Of a DNA stretch of 64,000 bases, positions 1 to 6,599 are shown one piece after another. Position numbers and translations under genes: made by a program. This DNA is from Nitrospinaceae bacterium UBA7883 (GTDB lineage: Bacteria; Nitrospinota_A; UBA7883), in contig DLRR01000012.1 in NCBI GenBank assembly GCA_002500605.1, positions 62,001 to 126,000 of the forward strand, given 5' to 3'. Below the pieces are notes generated by a model, which saw only the letters and a program-made list of their open reading frames with translations, was not told where the DNA came from and searched no databases. Position 1 is the first letter of the stretch; each line of letters starts with the position of its first letter.

Positions 1-350
1 GCTGAGACCGCTGAGATGGAGCGTAGAATTACAGTTTTAGCAGTTTGCATCCCTTGGTCAGAGAAAGCTATTTCAAGCCCTGTTGACTGGTCAAAAGAAA
101 CTGAAAAAACCAACGCTAAAGATCCAACTAGAAGAAAAGTTAATGGTAGAAGTAACACCCTGAAAAATATAAAGGGAGGAATACGTGCACCAAACAGTGC
201 ACACAGTGTAACAGTTAATAATACAAGGGCAGCACCAGGCATAGGTGGCAGAATCATTGCTAGCAAAAGTAAGCCCATTGACAGATATATCACCTCTATG
301 GGATGGTGCCGCCAATTGTTGATATTAGCCCAAGTGTCAATCAGTCGCAT
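1..350 (-). CDS. cbiQ: CbiQ-type ECF transporter transmembrane protein (N-terminal part, cut by window edge)
   Basis: The minus strand is open from an ATG at 350 to the left edge, giving about 116 residues that begin MRLIDTWANINNWRHHPIEV. Several hydrophobic segments follow (around residues 23-45 and 50-85), as expected for the T-component of an energy-coupling-factor (ECF) metal transporter. A good ribosome site (AGGGGA) sits six bases before this ATG. It lies 21 bases downstream of cbiN and is therefore the third gene of a cbiMNQ(O) operon. The T-component couples CbiMN to the ATPase CbiO, which would lie beyond the edge. The identification rests on context plus hydrophobic profile, and the C-terminal coupling motifs are not in the window. 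Confidence 0.82.
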   Translation of the reverse strand, partial: MRLIDTWANINNWRHHPIEVIYLSMGLLLLAMILPPMPGAALVLLTVTLCALFGARIPPFIFFRVLLLPLTFLLVGSLALVFSVSFDQSTGLEIAFSDQGMQTAKTVILRSISAVS

Positions 351-371
351 TTATTTCCCCTGAACTGTTGT

Positions 372-668
372 TCACTTTTGAAGCTTCTCCTGCAGTTTTT
401 CATTTTTACCCCTGAAAAAACCAATCACATAACCCACTACAGCGGCACCTAAAGCAGCTTCAATTGTAAACAACACTCCCTCCAAAAATGAATCAGGCGC
501 CCAATGGAGATCCCACCATGGTTTATAATCTGGCACAATTGCCGTAATCTGATCCGCTGCCTGGTTATCTGTGCCACGAAAAGGCTCTTCTGGTCCATTA
601 CCTATTTGATACACTGAGGGTGCAAACAAAAGCATGATGCAAGCAACAATTATTAACACATTTTTCAT
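372..668 (-). CDS. cbiN: CbiN, ECF cobalt transporter accessory protein
   Basis: This 98-residue protein has an N-terminal membrane helix (about 4-20), a short exported loop containing PWWDLHWAPD, and a second helix (about 67-87) before a charged tail. That is the two-helix architecture of CbiN, which assists CbiM in loading the metal ion. Its ATG overlaps the cbiM stop codon (ATGA), so translation is likely coupled. A separate CbiN, rather than the fused NikMN arrangement, favours cobalt over nickel, but specificity cannot be settled from sequence. Confidence 0.9.
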   Translation of the reverse strand: MKNVLIIVACIMLLFAPSVYQIGNGPEEPFRGTDNQAADQITAIVPDYKPWWDLHWAPDSFLEGVLFTIEAALGAAVVGYVIGFFRGKNEKLQEKLQK

Positions 669-1345
669 GGTTTTGACTCTCCAACCTTTGAAATAACACC
701 AAGGTTTAAAAGTGCTTCTCTGCCATGGCTGTGAAACACATTAACGACTAAAGTGGTAAGCAATCCCTCACTAATGGCTAATGGAACTTGTGTTAAAGCA
801 AAAATCCCCATAAACTTAGCAAGAGCTCCTGATAAGCCGCTTACAGGGTCAGGAAATGCAAGCGCCAATTGTAAGGCAGTAGTAATATATGTTGCTAGGT
901 CAGCTAATGTTGCTGCAAAAAAAACTGACACTGCTAAAGATAGTCCTAAAGCTTTAAGGCTTCTGAAAACGCCCCAAGCAACCCATGCTCCAACAATAGC
1001 CATGGAAAATGTGTTTGCTCCTAGAGTGGTTATTCCACCATGACCTAGAAACATTACTTGGAAAAGTAAGACGACAAACCCAATGGTACACATCACTTGT
1101 GGTCCAAATAGAACGGACCCTAAACCAATGCCGGTTGGATGTGCACTACTGCCAGTGACTGAAGGCAGCTTCAGCGCTGAAAGCACAAATGCAAAACCAC
1201 CGCTAGCTCCAAGCAGGAGCTTTGCTTCTTTATTCCCTTTCATTATCTTACCAGCGGACCGAATTCCCCAAGCAAGGAATGGGGATGTAGCAAGCCACCA
1301 CCCAGAAGCATGCGAAGCTGGTAAATACCCTTCCATTATATGCAT
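665..1345 (-). CDS. cbiM: CbiM, ECF transporter substrate-binding membrane protein
   Basis: The protein has 226 residues and begins MHIMEGYLP. In the CbiM/NikM family the free amino terminus and His2 coordinate Co2+ or Ni2+. A second conserved metal-site region, SSAHPTGIGLGSV, lies at residues 66-78 (His69). Several membrane helices fill the rest. It is the first gene of the cbiMNQ run, transcribed leftward from a promoter near 1447-1475 that overlaps a perfect palindrome, so metal-responsive repression is plausible. No cobalamin riboswitch is visible in the roughly 95-base leader. Function: high-affinity uptake of cobalt (or nickel) across the inner membrane. Confidence 0.93.
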   Translation of the reverse strand: MHIMEGYLPASHASGWWLATSPFLAWGIRSAGKIMKGNKEAKLLLGASGGFAFVLSALKLPSVTGSSAHPTGIGLGSVLFGPQVMCTIGFVVLLFQVMFLGHGGITTLGANTFSMAIVGAWVAWGVFRSLKALGLSLAVSVFFAATLADLATYITTALQLALAFPDPVSGLSGALAKFMGIFALTQVPLAISEGLLTTLVVNVFHSHGREALLNLGVISKVGESKP

Positions 1346-1441
1346 AACTTAAGTCCCATCAATCATAATTTCACGTAAACTTGTTTGATAATAATGTGTT
1401 AAGCACACTGTGTTGCTCATTTCCACATACAGCTTTACCGG

Positions 1442-1463
1442 TATTGATAATATATTATCAATA
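1442..1463. promoter_or_regulatory. 22-bp perfect palindrome, probable operator of cbiMNQ
   Basis: Bases 1442-1463 read TATTGATAATA followed by its exact reverse complement. The core TGATAAT-AT-ATTATCA resembles Fur-family operators but has a 7-2-7 instead of the usual 7-1-7 spacing. It covers the spacer and -10 element of the leftward promoter for cbiM, the usual place for a repressor site. The regulator (Fur-family, Nur-like or NikR-like) is unknown. A Fur-family gene is present at 14681-15139. Confidence 0.7.
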
Positions 1464-1475
1464 AGTTAATGTCAA
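1447..1475 (-). promoter_or_regulatory. Sigma-70-type promoter of cbiMNQ
   Basis: On the minus strand a perfect -35 box TTGACA (1475-1470) is followed after 17 bases by TATTAT (1452-1447), a 5/6 match to the -10 consensus. Transcription would begin near 1440, leaving a leader of about 95 bases before cbiM. Confidence 0.72.
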
Positions 1476-1798
1476 CGTAAAGAGCTGCGCAGGGGCTTTG
1501 TGCCAAGTTAAAAAAAGATTTAAAACAGCTGAAATCAACAATAGAATCGAATACTAGCGGGCTTGCAATACGACTAATCAGGTGCTCCTGTTGCAAACTT
1601 AAAACAGACTCATGCGATGCCATTTTACAAAGAATGGTACACAATACATTGACAGCGTTTCGAAGTCAGATAGCAGCAGTGATGGCAAATGGCAACGGAA
1701 ACCAGAACTTTGCATCTAATTTACTTGGCATAAATTAAAATACATTTTTATACTCGCATTGATTAACGTAAGGAGGTATTTACAACATATAGGCTTCT
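1476..1798. other. Intergenic stretch between lpxI and the cbiM promoter
   Basis: About 320 bases with no convincing gene. Two TTGCAA hexamers (1563-1568 and 1591-1596) flank a small CAGG/CCTG hairpin (1579-1590). A 69-codon reading frame across 1435-1644 starts with TTG, lacks a ribosome site and overlaps the cbiM promoter, so it is not called. No rho-independent terminator for the lpxI operon was seen. Confidence 0.6.
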
Positions 1799-2602
1799 TC
1801 AGATAGCTATGATCGAAATAAACTTTTCATCTGCCTTAGCCACAGTGTTCATTATATTTACTATAAGTGTCTTGTTTGCCTCAATGGCAATCACTGTAGC
1901 CCCCGATTCAATCATCTTATCAATGGTTTGTACTCCAATAACCGGAACATCAAAACGTGGATCCTGGTTAGGTTTAGATACTTTACAAACTATGGCTCCT
2001 TTTTTTACCACTCTTCCAGCACGCTCTATTGCTTCATCGGTGCCCTCAATGGCCTCTACAGCAATTACAGCTTTGTCGTATACAATGGCTGTCTGGCCAA
2101 TATCTAGACTGGCAATACCCTTGGCCATTTTCATTCCAAAGTCTATATCCTTGCGCTCCCTATCGTCAGGTGTCCTTTTTGATAACACTCCAACTGTGGG
2201 TACAAGGTCACGAAATAATTCCACTTGACTCAAGATGGTAAATCCTTCTTTCTCAAATGCGTTAACTATGGCTAGCAATAGAGAGTCATCGTTCTTCGCT
2301 TGTAATTCCCCAATAATAGACAATGCTTTTGCATCAAGTTGTGGATTATTAAACAGAATGCGTTTGTCAACTTTACCTGCTAAAGCAATATCTTTTACCC
2401 CTGCTTTTTTGAAAGTTTTTATAATATTGCTTGCTTGACCAACGTCCATACAGTGTGTTTGAGTTGCTTCGGGCAGCATTTTTTGCTCACTTTCACGATC
2501 AAAGGTAATTGCTACGACTGCGAAGCCCCTCAACCTAAGGTTTCGAGAAAGAATGACTGGTAGTAGCCCTTTGCCGGCGATCAATCCAATGGGTTTAACC
2601 AT
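1799..2602 (-). CDS. lpxI: LpxI, UDP-2,3-diacylglucosamine diphosphatase
   Basis: This 267-residue protein matches the LpxI (DUF1009) family, including the N-terminal GLIAGKGLLP (residues 6-15), an alternative to LpxH that makes 2,3-diacyl-GlcN-1-phosphate in lipid A synthesis. The family is cytosolic or peripheral and lacks the metallophosphoesterase motifs of LpxH, and none are seen here. It ends the envelope operon, seven bases after the Gfo/Idh gene. In many deltaproteobacteria lpxB follows directly. Here lpxB is absent and an unrelated metal transporter operon comes next, so lpxB must be elsewhere. ATG start with no strong ribosome site. Confidence 0.93.
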   Translation of the reverse strand: MVKPIGLIAGKGLLPVILSRNLRLRGFAVVAITFDRESEQKMLPEATQTHCMDVGQASNIIKTFKKAGVKDIALAGKVDKRILFNNPQLDAKALSIIGELQAKNDDSLLLAIVNAFEKEGFTILSQVELFRDLVPTVGVLSKRTPDDRERKDIDFGMKMAKGIASLDIGQTAIVYDKAVIAVEAIEGTDEAIERAGRVVKKGAIVCKVSKPNQDPRFDVPVIGVQTIDKMIESGATVIAIEANKTLIVNIMNTVAKADEKFISIIAI

Positions 2603-2609
2603 AATTTGG

Positions 2610-3584
2610 TTATACTTTAGCGGTCCTGCCCGTTTTCAGTGAGTCCAAAACACTCAGTGCTACCTTAAGTGACTTCAATTCATCCCCAACTGATGTTAGT
2701 CTTTTTTCCCCATTTGCGGCACAGGCAACCAGGTGTTTGAGCTGCAATTTGAGCGGATTTTCTTTGTGAACAAAAATCCGTTCGATTAGAGACTCCTGTT
2801 TATAGCGTAACTCTTGTCTGGTAAGTTCACTTTGCGAAGAAGAACGTCTATGAACAAGAATATCCTGATTCGTGTAGTTTAGCACCACGTACTCACTTTG
2901 CTGTGTAACAGCCAAAGTGCGAATTTTCTCCTGCGTTGCACGTGATGCAATTATGTTTGCTAGACATCCACTTTCAAACTGGATCTGCACATTAACCACA
3001 TCCTCTTTATCCGAAAAAACAGATGTACCTAAAACATTAAGATGCTCCACTGGTGAGTCGACTATATTTAAAATGATATCTATGTCGTGAATCATTAAAT
3101 CTAGCACTACACTGTCATTGGCGACTCGTGGATCAAATGGACCAAGCCTGCGGGACTCAATTAAAATCGGATCCTGAACAACTTTACGAAGTTCTTGTAC
3201 CGCACCATTGAATCTCTCTACATGGCCAACATGAAGTACTAAGCCTTTCTGTTTGGCAAGTTCAAACAACTCCTCAGCTTGCGCCAAGTTTTCGCAAATT
3301 GGCTTTTCGACCAGACAATGTTTTCCCCTTAAAAGACATTCACGGGTAACTTCAAAATGAAGCTTTGTTGGTACCGATATTGATACCACATCTACGTATT
3401 TAAGGAAATCGCGATAGTCTGTGAAACTGCGTGTCCTGTATTTTTCAGCTACGTTATTAACGAGGGTTTTGTTTAAATCTACTACACCTTCGAGAGTAAC
3501 ATCTGTTATCTCTGAGTACGCACCAACATGGTAACGTCCCATATGTCCAACGCCTATGACTCCGACTTTTACTTTATTTTCCAT
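2610..3584 (-). CDS. Gfo/Idh/MocA-family NAD(P)-dependent oxidoreductase in lipid A operon (GnnA-like candidate)
   Basis: From the ATG at 3584 the protein has 324 residues. It shows an N-terminal Rossmann motif GVIGVGHMG (8-16) and the family's catalytic EKP (93-95), followed by a GHVERFN segment typical of sugar-nucleotide dehydrogenases of this family. It sits between lpxA and lpxI. In Acidithiobacillus, GnnA, a Gfo/Idh enzyme next to lpxA, oxidises UDP-GlcNAc for 3-amino lipid A sugars, so that role is a plausible inference here. The partner aminotransferase GnnB is not in the window. A longer frame begins at a TTG at 3617, but an extended -10 element at 3620-3628 would place the transcript start downstream of that codon, favouring 3584. 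Confidence 0.85.
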   Translation of the reverse strand: MENKVKVGVIGVGHMGRYHVGAYSEITDVTLEGVVDLNKTLVNNVAEKYRTRSFTDYRDFLKYVDVVSISVPTKLHFEVTRECLLRGKHCLVEKPICENLAQAEELFELAKQKGLVLHVGHVERFNGAVQELRKVVQDPILIESRRLGPFDPRVANDSVVLDLMIHDIDIILNIVDSPVEHLNVLGTSVFSDKEDVVNVQIQFESGCLANIIASRATQEKIRTLAVTQQSEYVVLNYTNQDILVHRRSSSQSELTRQELRYKQESLIERIFVHKENPLKLQLKHLVACAANGEKRLTSVGDELKSLKVALSVLDSLKTGRTAKV

Positions 3585-3619
3585 GGTTTTCAATGAACTG
3601 TTGACCTTTTCGGCCAAAC

Positions 3620-3628
3620 ATTATATCA
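3620..3628 (-). promoter_or_regulatory. Extended -10 promoter element upstream of the Gfo/Idh gene
   Basis: The minus strand reads TGATATAAT (TGn-TATAAT), an extended -10 box. No clear -35 is seen. Initiation near 3613 would give a 29-base leader to the ATG at 3584, so the Gfo/Idh-lpxI pair may have its own promoter inside the envelope operon, in the 155-base gap after lpxA. Confidence 0.5.
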
Positions 3629-3739
3629 AAAATTCAATCAAGCTTTATCGCAAAGCAGTTATACTTTGATAAACAAATAGTTGCAATTATTTTAGAGCTA
3701 ACCAGATCAACAAAGTAAAGAGATTGTGCCTTTATGCAG

Positions 3740-4507
3740 TTATACAGCAAGCCCTCTTCTCGAGCTTTTCATAAAGCTAATAATCTTAGAGGCTGCTGGA
3801 CTAGTTAAACCTTTTGCCGTCAGTTTTTCCAGTGCAGCCTTACTAGTAAGCCCTTCACGAACAATTATTTTGTAGGCTTCTTTTATCTCTTTACGTTCCT
3901 GTATGGAAACTCCCCTCTTCTTTAACGCAAGAGTATTTAATCCATGGGGCATACATGGGTTTCCAGTCACCGTGAAAAAGGGTAACACATCCTTAATTAC
4001 CTTGCTCATTCCTCCAACCATCGACATGGAGCCAATCCTAACAAACTGATGAATCCCTGTCGCCCCGCCAATAACCGCGTAATCATCAATTTCAACATGT
4101 CCAGATAAACCTGAAAAAGTGGTTAGCGTAACCTCTTTTCCTAGTTGACAATCATGGCCCACGTGCACTTGGGTCATAATATAGCAGCCATCGCCAATAG
4201 TTGTAGATTTGCCCTCATACATCGACCTATGTATGGCGGTAAGCTCATTAATGGTTACACCATCCCCTATTTTCACCCAAGATGGACATTTTTGCCATTC
4301 ATAAATTTGAGGATCACCACCAATTATTGATTTTGCCCCTACTTTGCTGTTCTTGCCAATCAAAGTCCAGTTAACCATTGCATAGGCTGAAATGACACTT
4401 CCAGCACCAATTTCTGCGTTAGGACCAATCGTGACGAAAGGACCCACTTCCACCCCATCTCCTAACTTGGCGTTTGGGTCTACTATCGCAGTTGGGTGGA
4501 TGGGCAT
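3740..4507 (-). CDS. lpxA: LpxA, UDP-N-acetylglucosamine acyltransferase
   Basis: The protein has 255 residues (E. coli 262) with left-handed beta-helix hexapeptide repeats, then a C-terminal helical part with KKRGVS. The catalytic histidine corresponds to His118 in HVGHDC. It transfers an R-3-hydroxyacyl chain from acyl carrier protein to UDP-GlcNAc (or UDP-GlcNAc3N), the first step of lipid A synthesis. It begins seven bases after fabZ and is followed by a 155-base gap and a Gfo/Idh enzyme. The N-terminal half of the repeat domain carries TINELTAIHRSM, where E. coli has the NREF..IHRGT segment, a difference near the nucleotide pocket. ATG start. Confidence 0.94.
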   Translation of the reverse strand: MPIHPTAIVDPNAKLGDGVEVGPFVTIGPNAEIGAGSVISAYAMVNWTLIGKNSKVGAKSIIGGDPQIYEWQKCPSWVKIGDGVTINELTAIHRSMYEGKSTTIGDGCYIMTQVHVGHDCQLGKEVTLTTFSGLSGHVEIDDYAVIGGATGIHQFVRIGSMSMVGGMSKVIKDVLPFFTVTGNPCMPHGLNTLALKKRGVSIQERKEIKEAYKIIVREGLTSKAALEKLTAKGLTSPAASKIISFMKSSRRGLAV

Positions 4508-4514
4508 AAAACTT

Positions 4515-4961
4515 TCAACTTTCTTTTTTCCCAGTTTGTATCATAGCGGTTAACTCAGCCTCACATACCAAACCCTCATCGACTACCGCCTTTCCCCTTA
4601 CTTTGATCATCCTTTTCTTAATCTTAATAACCGAAATTTCTAATCTTAGAATATCCCCTGGCACAACTGGTTTTTTGAAACGAGCACCATCTATTCCAGC
4701 AAAATAGAGTATTTCTCCTTTTATTTCAGGCCTTGAGTAGATTGCTAGTACTGATGCCACTTGTGCCATAGCCTCAATGATGATGACCCCCGGCATTATT
4801 GGCATCTCAGGGAAGTGACCAGGGAAGAAAAACTCTGCGCCTGTCACTTTTTTTATGCCAATGGCTCCATTGTTAGCCTTAATTTCAATTATCCTATCCA
4901 CGAAAAGAAAGGGATCTCTGTGTGGTATGTAATCTTTAATCTGCTGATGCTCAATGATCAT
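4515..4961 (-). CDS. fabZ: FabZ, 3-hydroxyacyl-ACP dehydratase
   Basis: This 148-residue hot-dog-fold protein carries the catalytic histidine in FFPGHFPEMPIMPGV (His49) and the glutamate in IIEAMAQVAS (Glu63). It dehydrates 3-hydroxyacyl-ACP in fatty-acid elongation and competes with LpxA and LpxD for the same pool, which explains its conserved place between them. The lpxD stop precedes its ATG by 21 bases, and a GGAG site lies about 11 bases upstream. Length and motifs are standard. Confidence 0.96.
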   Translation of the reverse strand: MIIEHQQIKDYIPHRDPFLFVDRIIEIKANNGAIGIKKVTGAEFFFPGHFPEMPIMPGVIIIEAMAQVASVLAIYSRPEIKGEILYFAGIDGARFKKPVVPGDILRLEISVIKIKKRMIKVRGKAVVDEGLVCEAELTAMIQTGKKES

Positions 4962-4982
4962 TTGACAATATTCTCCACATTA

Positions 4983-5984
4983 TTAACCAAGTCTCTTTTC
5001 AAGCCACTTTATCTTTTCCAGTAGCTTGTCTATCCTTTTACTAGATAAAAGTAGACGTTTATATTCCATGTTTTTCATCACCAGTGGTCCACCCCATATG
5101 CCTTTTTCTTTAATGTTTTTATGAACACCGGTTTTTGCCGCAATTATAGCCCCACCAATTATATTAACGTGATCTGCAACACCTACTTGGCCACCCATGG
5201 TAACTTGTGCTCCAACTTTTACCGATCCAGAAATACCAGAACAACCCGCAATAATTGTGTCTTCGCCTATGTCGCAGTTGTGACCTATCTGAACCTGGTT
5301 ATCTATTTTCACTCCTCGCCTTATAATCGTCTCACCCATAGTGGCTCTATCAATAGTGCTTGCCGCTCCGATCTCCACATCATCTTCCAAGCGAACAACA
5401 CCTCTTTGTGGAATTTTGTAACTAAAGCCAGAAGGTAATCGATGATATCCAAAGCCATCAGCCCCTATCACACTGTTGGCATGTATTCTACACCTATCAC
5501 CAATACTACAACCTTCATACACCACAACATTTTCAAAAATTACGCTATAACTACCAACGAAACAGCCTAAGCCTAAACGCACTCCCGCGCGTATTGAAGC
5601 ATGATCGCCAATAATCGTGTCATCCCCAACGGAAACATGTGCACCTATATGCACATCCTCACCAATAATTACATTGCTACCGATAACAGCAGATTTATCA
5701 ATGCCTACTGGTGGTTTGTTCTCTGGGTCGAGAATCTCTAATGTCTTTGCCAATGCTAAAGAAGGATCAACAGCAATTAGTGAAGGCCGATCCGGTTCTA
5801 CATCTGGAGGAACAATAAGAGCAGAGGCTTTTGAAGAGTGCATTGATTCAGCAACTTTTTTATCACGGACTAATGCAATTTCTCCCTGATCAGCAAACTC
5901 CAGAGGCATTGCTTTATAGATTGTGGTTTCGGTATCACCAAAAACCTCAACTCCTAGTGTTTTGGCCAATTTACCAAGCTTCAT
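4983..5984 (-). CDS. lpxD: LpxD, UDP-3-O-(3-hydroxyacyl)glucosamine N-acyltransferase
   Basis: This protein of 333 residues has the LpxD layout: an N-terminal uridine-binding domain (about 1-95), a left-handed beta-helix of hexapeptide repeats (about 96-300), and a C-terminal helix (KRIDKLLEKIKWLEKRLG). The catalytic histidine is in QIGHNC (His235). It adds the second hydroxyacyl chain in lipid A synthesis. A GGGGAAT ribosome site precedes the ATG. It follows the Skp/OmpH gene by about 35 bases in the same operon. Confidence 0.95.
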   Translation of the reverse strand: MKLGKLAKTLGVEVFGDTETTIYKAMPLEFADQGEIALVRDKKVAESMHSSKASALIVPPDVEPDRPSLIAVDPSLALAKTLEILDPENKPPVGIDKSAVIGSNVIIGEDVHIGAHVSVGDDTIIGDHASIRAGVRLGLGCFVGSYSVIFENVVVYEGCSIGDRCRIHANSVIGADGFGYHRLPSGFSYKIPQRGVVRLEDDVEIGAASTIDRATMGETIIRRGVKIDNQVQIGHNCDIGEDTIIAGCSGISGSVKVGAQVTMGGQVGVADHVNIIGGAIIAAKTGVHKNIKEKGIWGGPLVMKNMEYKRLLLSSKRIDKLLEKIKWLEKRLG

Positions 5985-6019
5985 GACTATTCCCCTGTAT
6001 CTGTCAAGGGCCTAAATTG

Positions 6020-6595
6020 TTAACGTCTAGGACCAAGAGATCCTTGTCTATATTGTTTGTTATAAAGTTGCACAATGTCTGCGGTTATATCCAACGTAGG
6101 ATCGGCAAATAAAACTGCGCTGCCAATTGGCGAGGCGTTATCATTCTTTTCTAGTACCATAGTGTAGCCATTTATTTTAGCGTACTCGGCAAGCAACTTA
6201 CGAACCTCATTAACAACCCTTTGCGTCTCTCTCGCCTGAGTGCGTTGAACATTTCTCCGAGTATCCTCTTTTGAAAGTTCTAACTCTCTACGAGCTCTGA
6301 TTATTTCACGCTCTTTTTTCTCCAAAACAGCGGGTTTGCTCACTATTCTCTGCTTTTCAAACTCAGTCTCTAGTTTTTTTAAGGCCTTTTGCTTTTCTTG
6401 AAGAGCCTTGGTCTCCTTTTCAGCCAATGCTTTTAACATTTTAACTGCAGCAACACCTGCTTCGGATTTATTTAAAATTGTCTGCATATTAACTACAGCA
6501 AGTTTAAGTGCTGTGTCCTGAGCTCTAGTTTCTTTATTCATTGTAATGGCAAACATAATCACTAAAACAGCTGTAACCGCCATAATCTTTTTCAT
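6020..6595 (-). CDS. Skp/OmpH-family periplasmic chaperone
   Basis: The called ATG at 6595 gives 191 residues. It has a signal peptide MKKIMAVTAVLVIMFAITMN followed by a cleavage region near TRAQ, then a long alpha-helical, strongly charged coiled coil (about residues 50-130) typical of the tentacles of Skp. GGAGGAG lies 12 bases upstream inside the end of bamA. A longer in-frame extension to 6652 would disrupt the signal peptide and is rejected. Skp escorts unfolded outer-membrane proteins to BamA, encoded immediately upstream with a four-base gap. Confidence 0.9.
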   Translation of the reverse strand: MKKIMAVTAVLVIMFAITMNKETRAQDTALKLAVVNMQTILNKSEAGVAAVKMLKALAEKETKALQEKQKALKKLETEFEKQRIVSKPAVLEKKEREIIRARRELELSKEDTRRNVQRTQARETQRVVNEVRKLLAEYAKINGYTMVLEKNDNASPIGSAVLFADPTLDITADIVQLYNKQYRQGSLGPRR

Positions 6596-6599
6596 TGAT

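Noticed and set aside
1346..1440. Cobalamin riboswitch in the cbiM leader
   Set aside because: The leader is about 95 bases and no B12-box-like sequence or suitable helices were seen.
1435..1644. 69-codon frame upstream of cbiM
   Set aside because: It begins with TTG, has no ribosome site, overlaps the cbiM promoter and palindrome, and shows no recognisable domain.
2029..2241. Plus-strand frames inside lpxI and other genes
   Set aside because: They lie antisense to well-supported genes and have no domain or ribosome site; treated as shadows.
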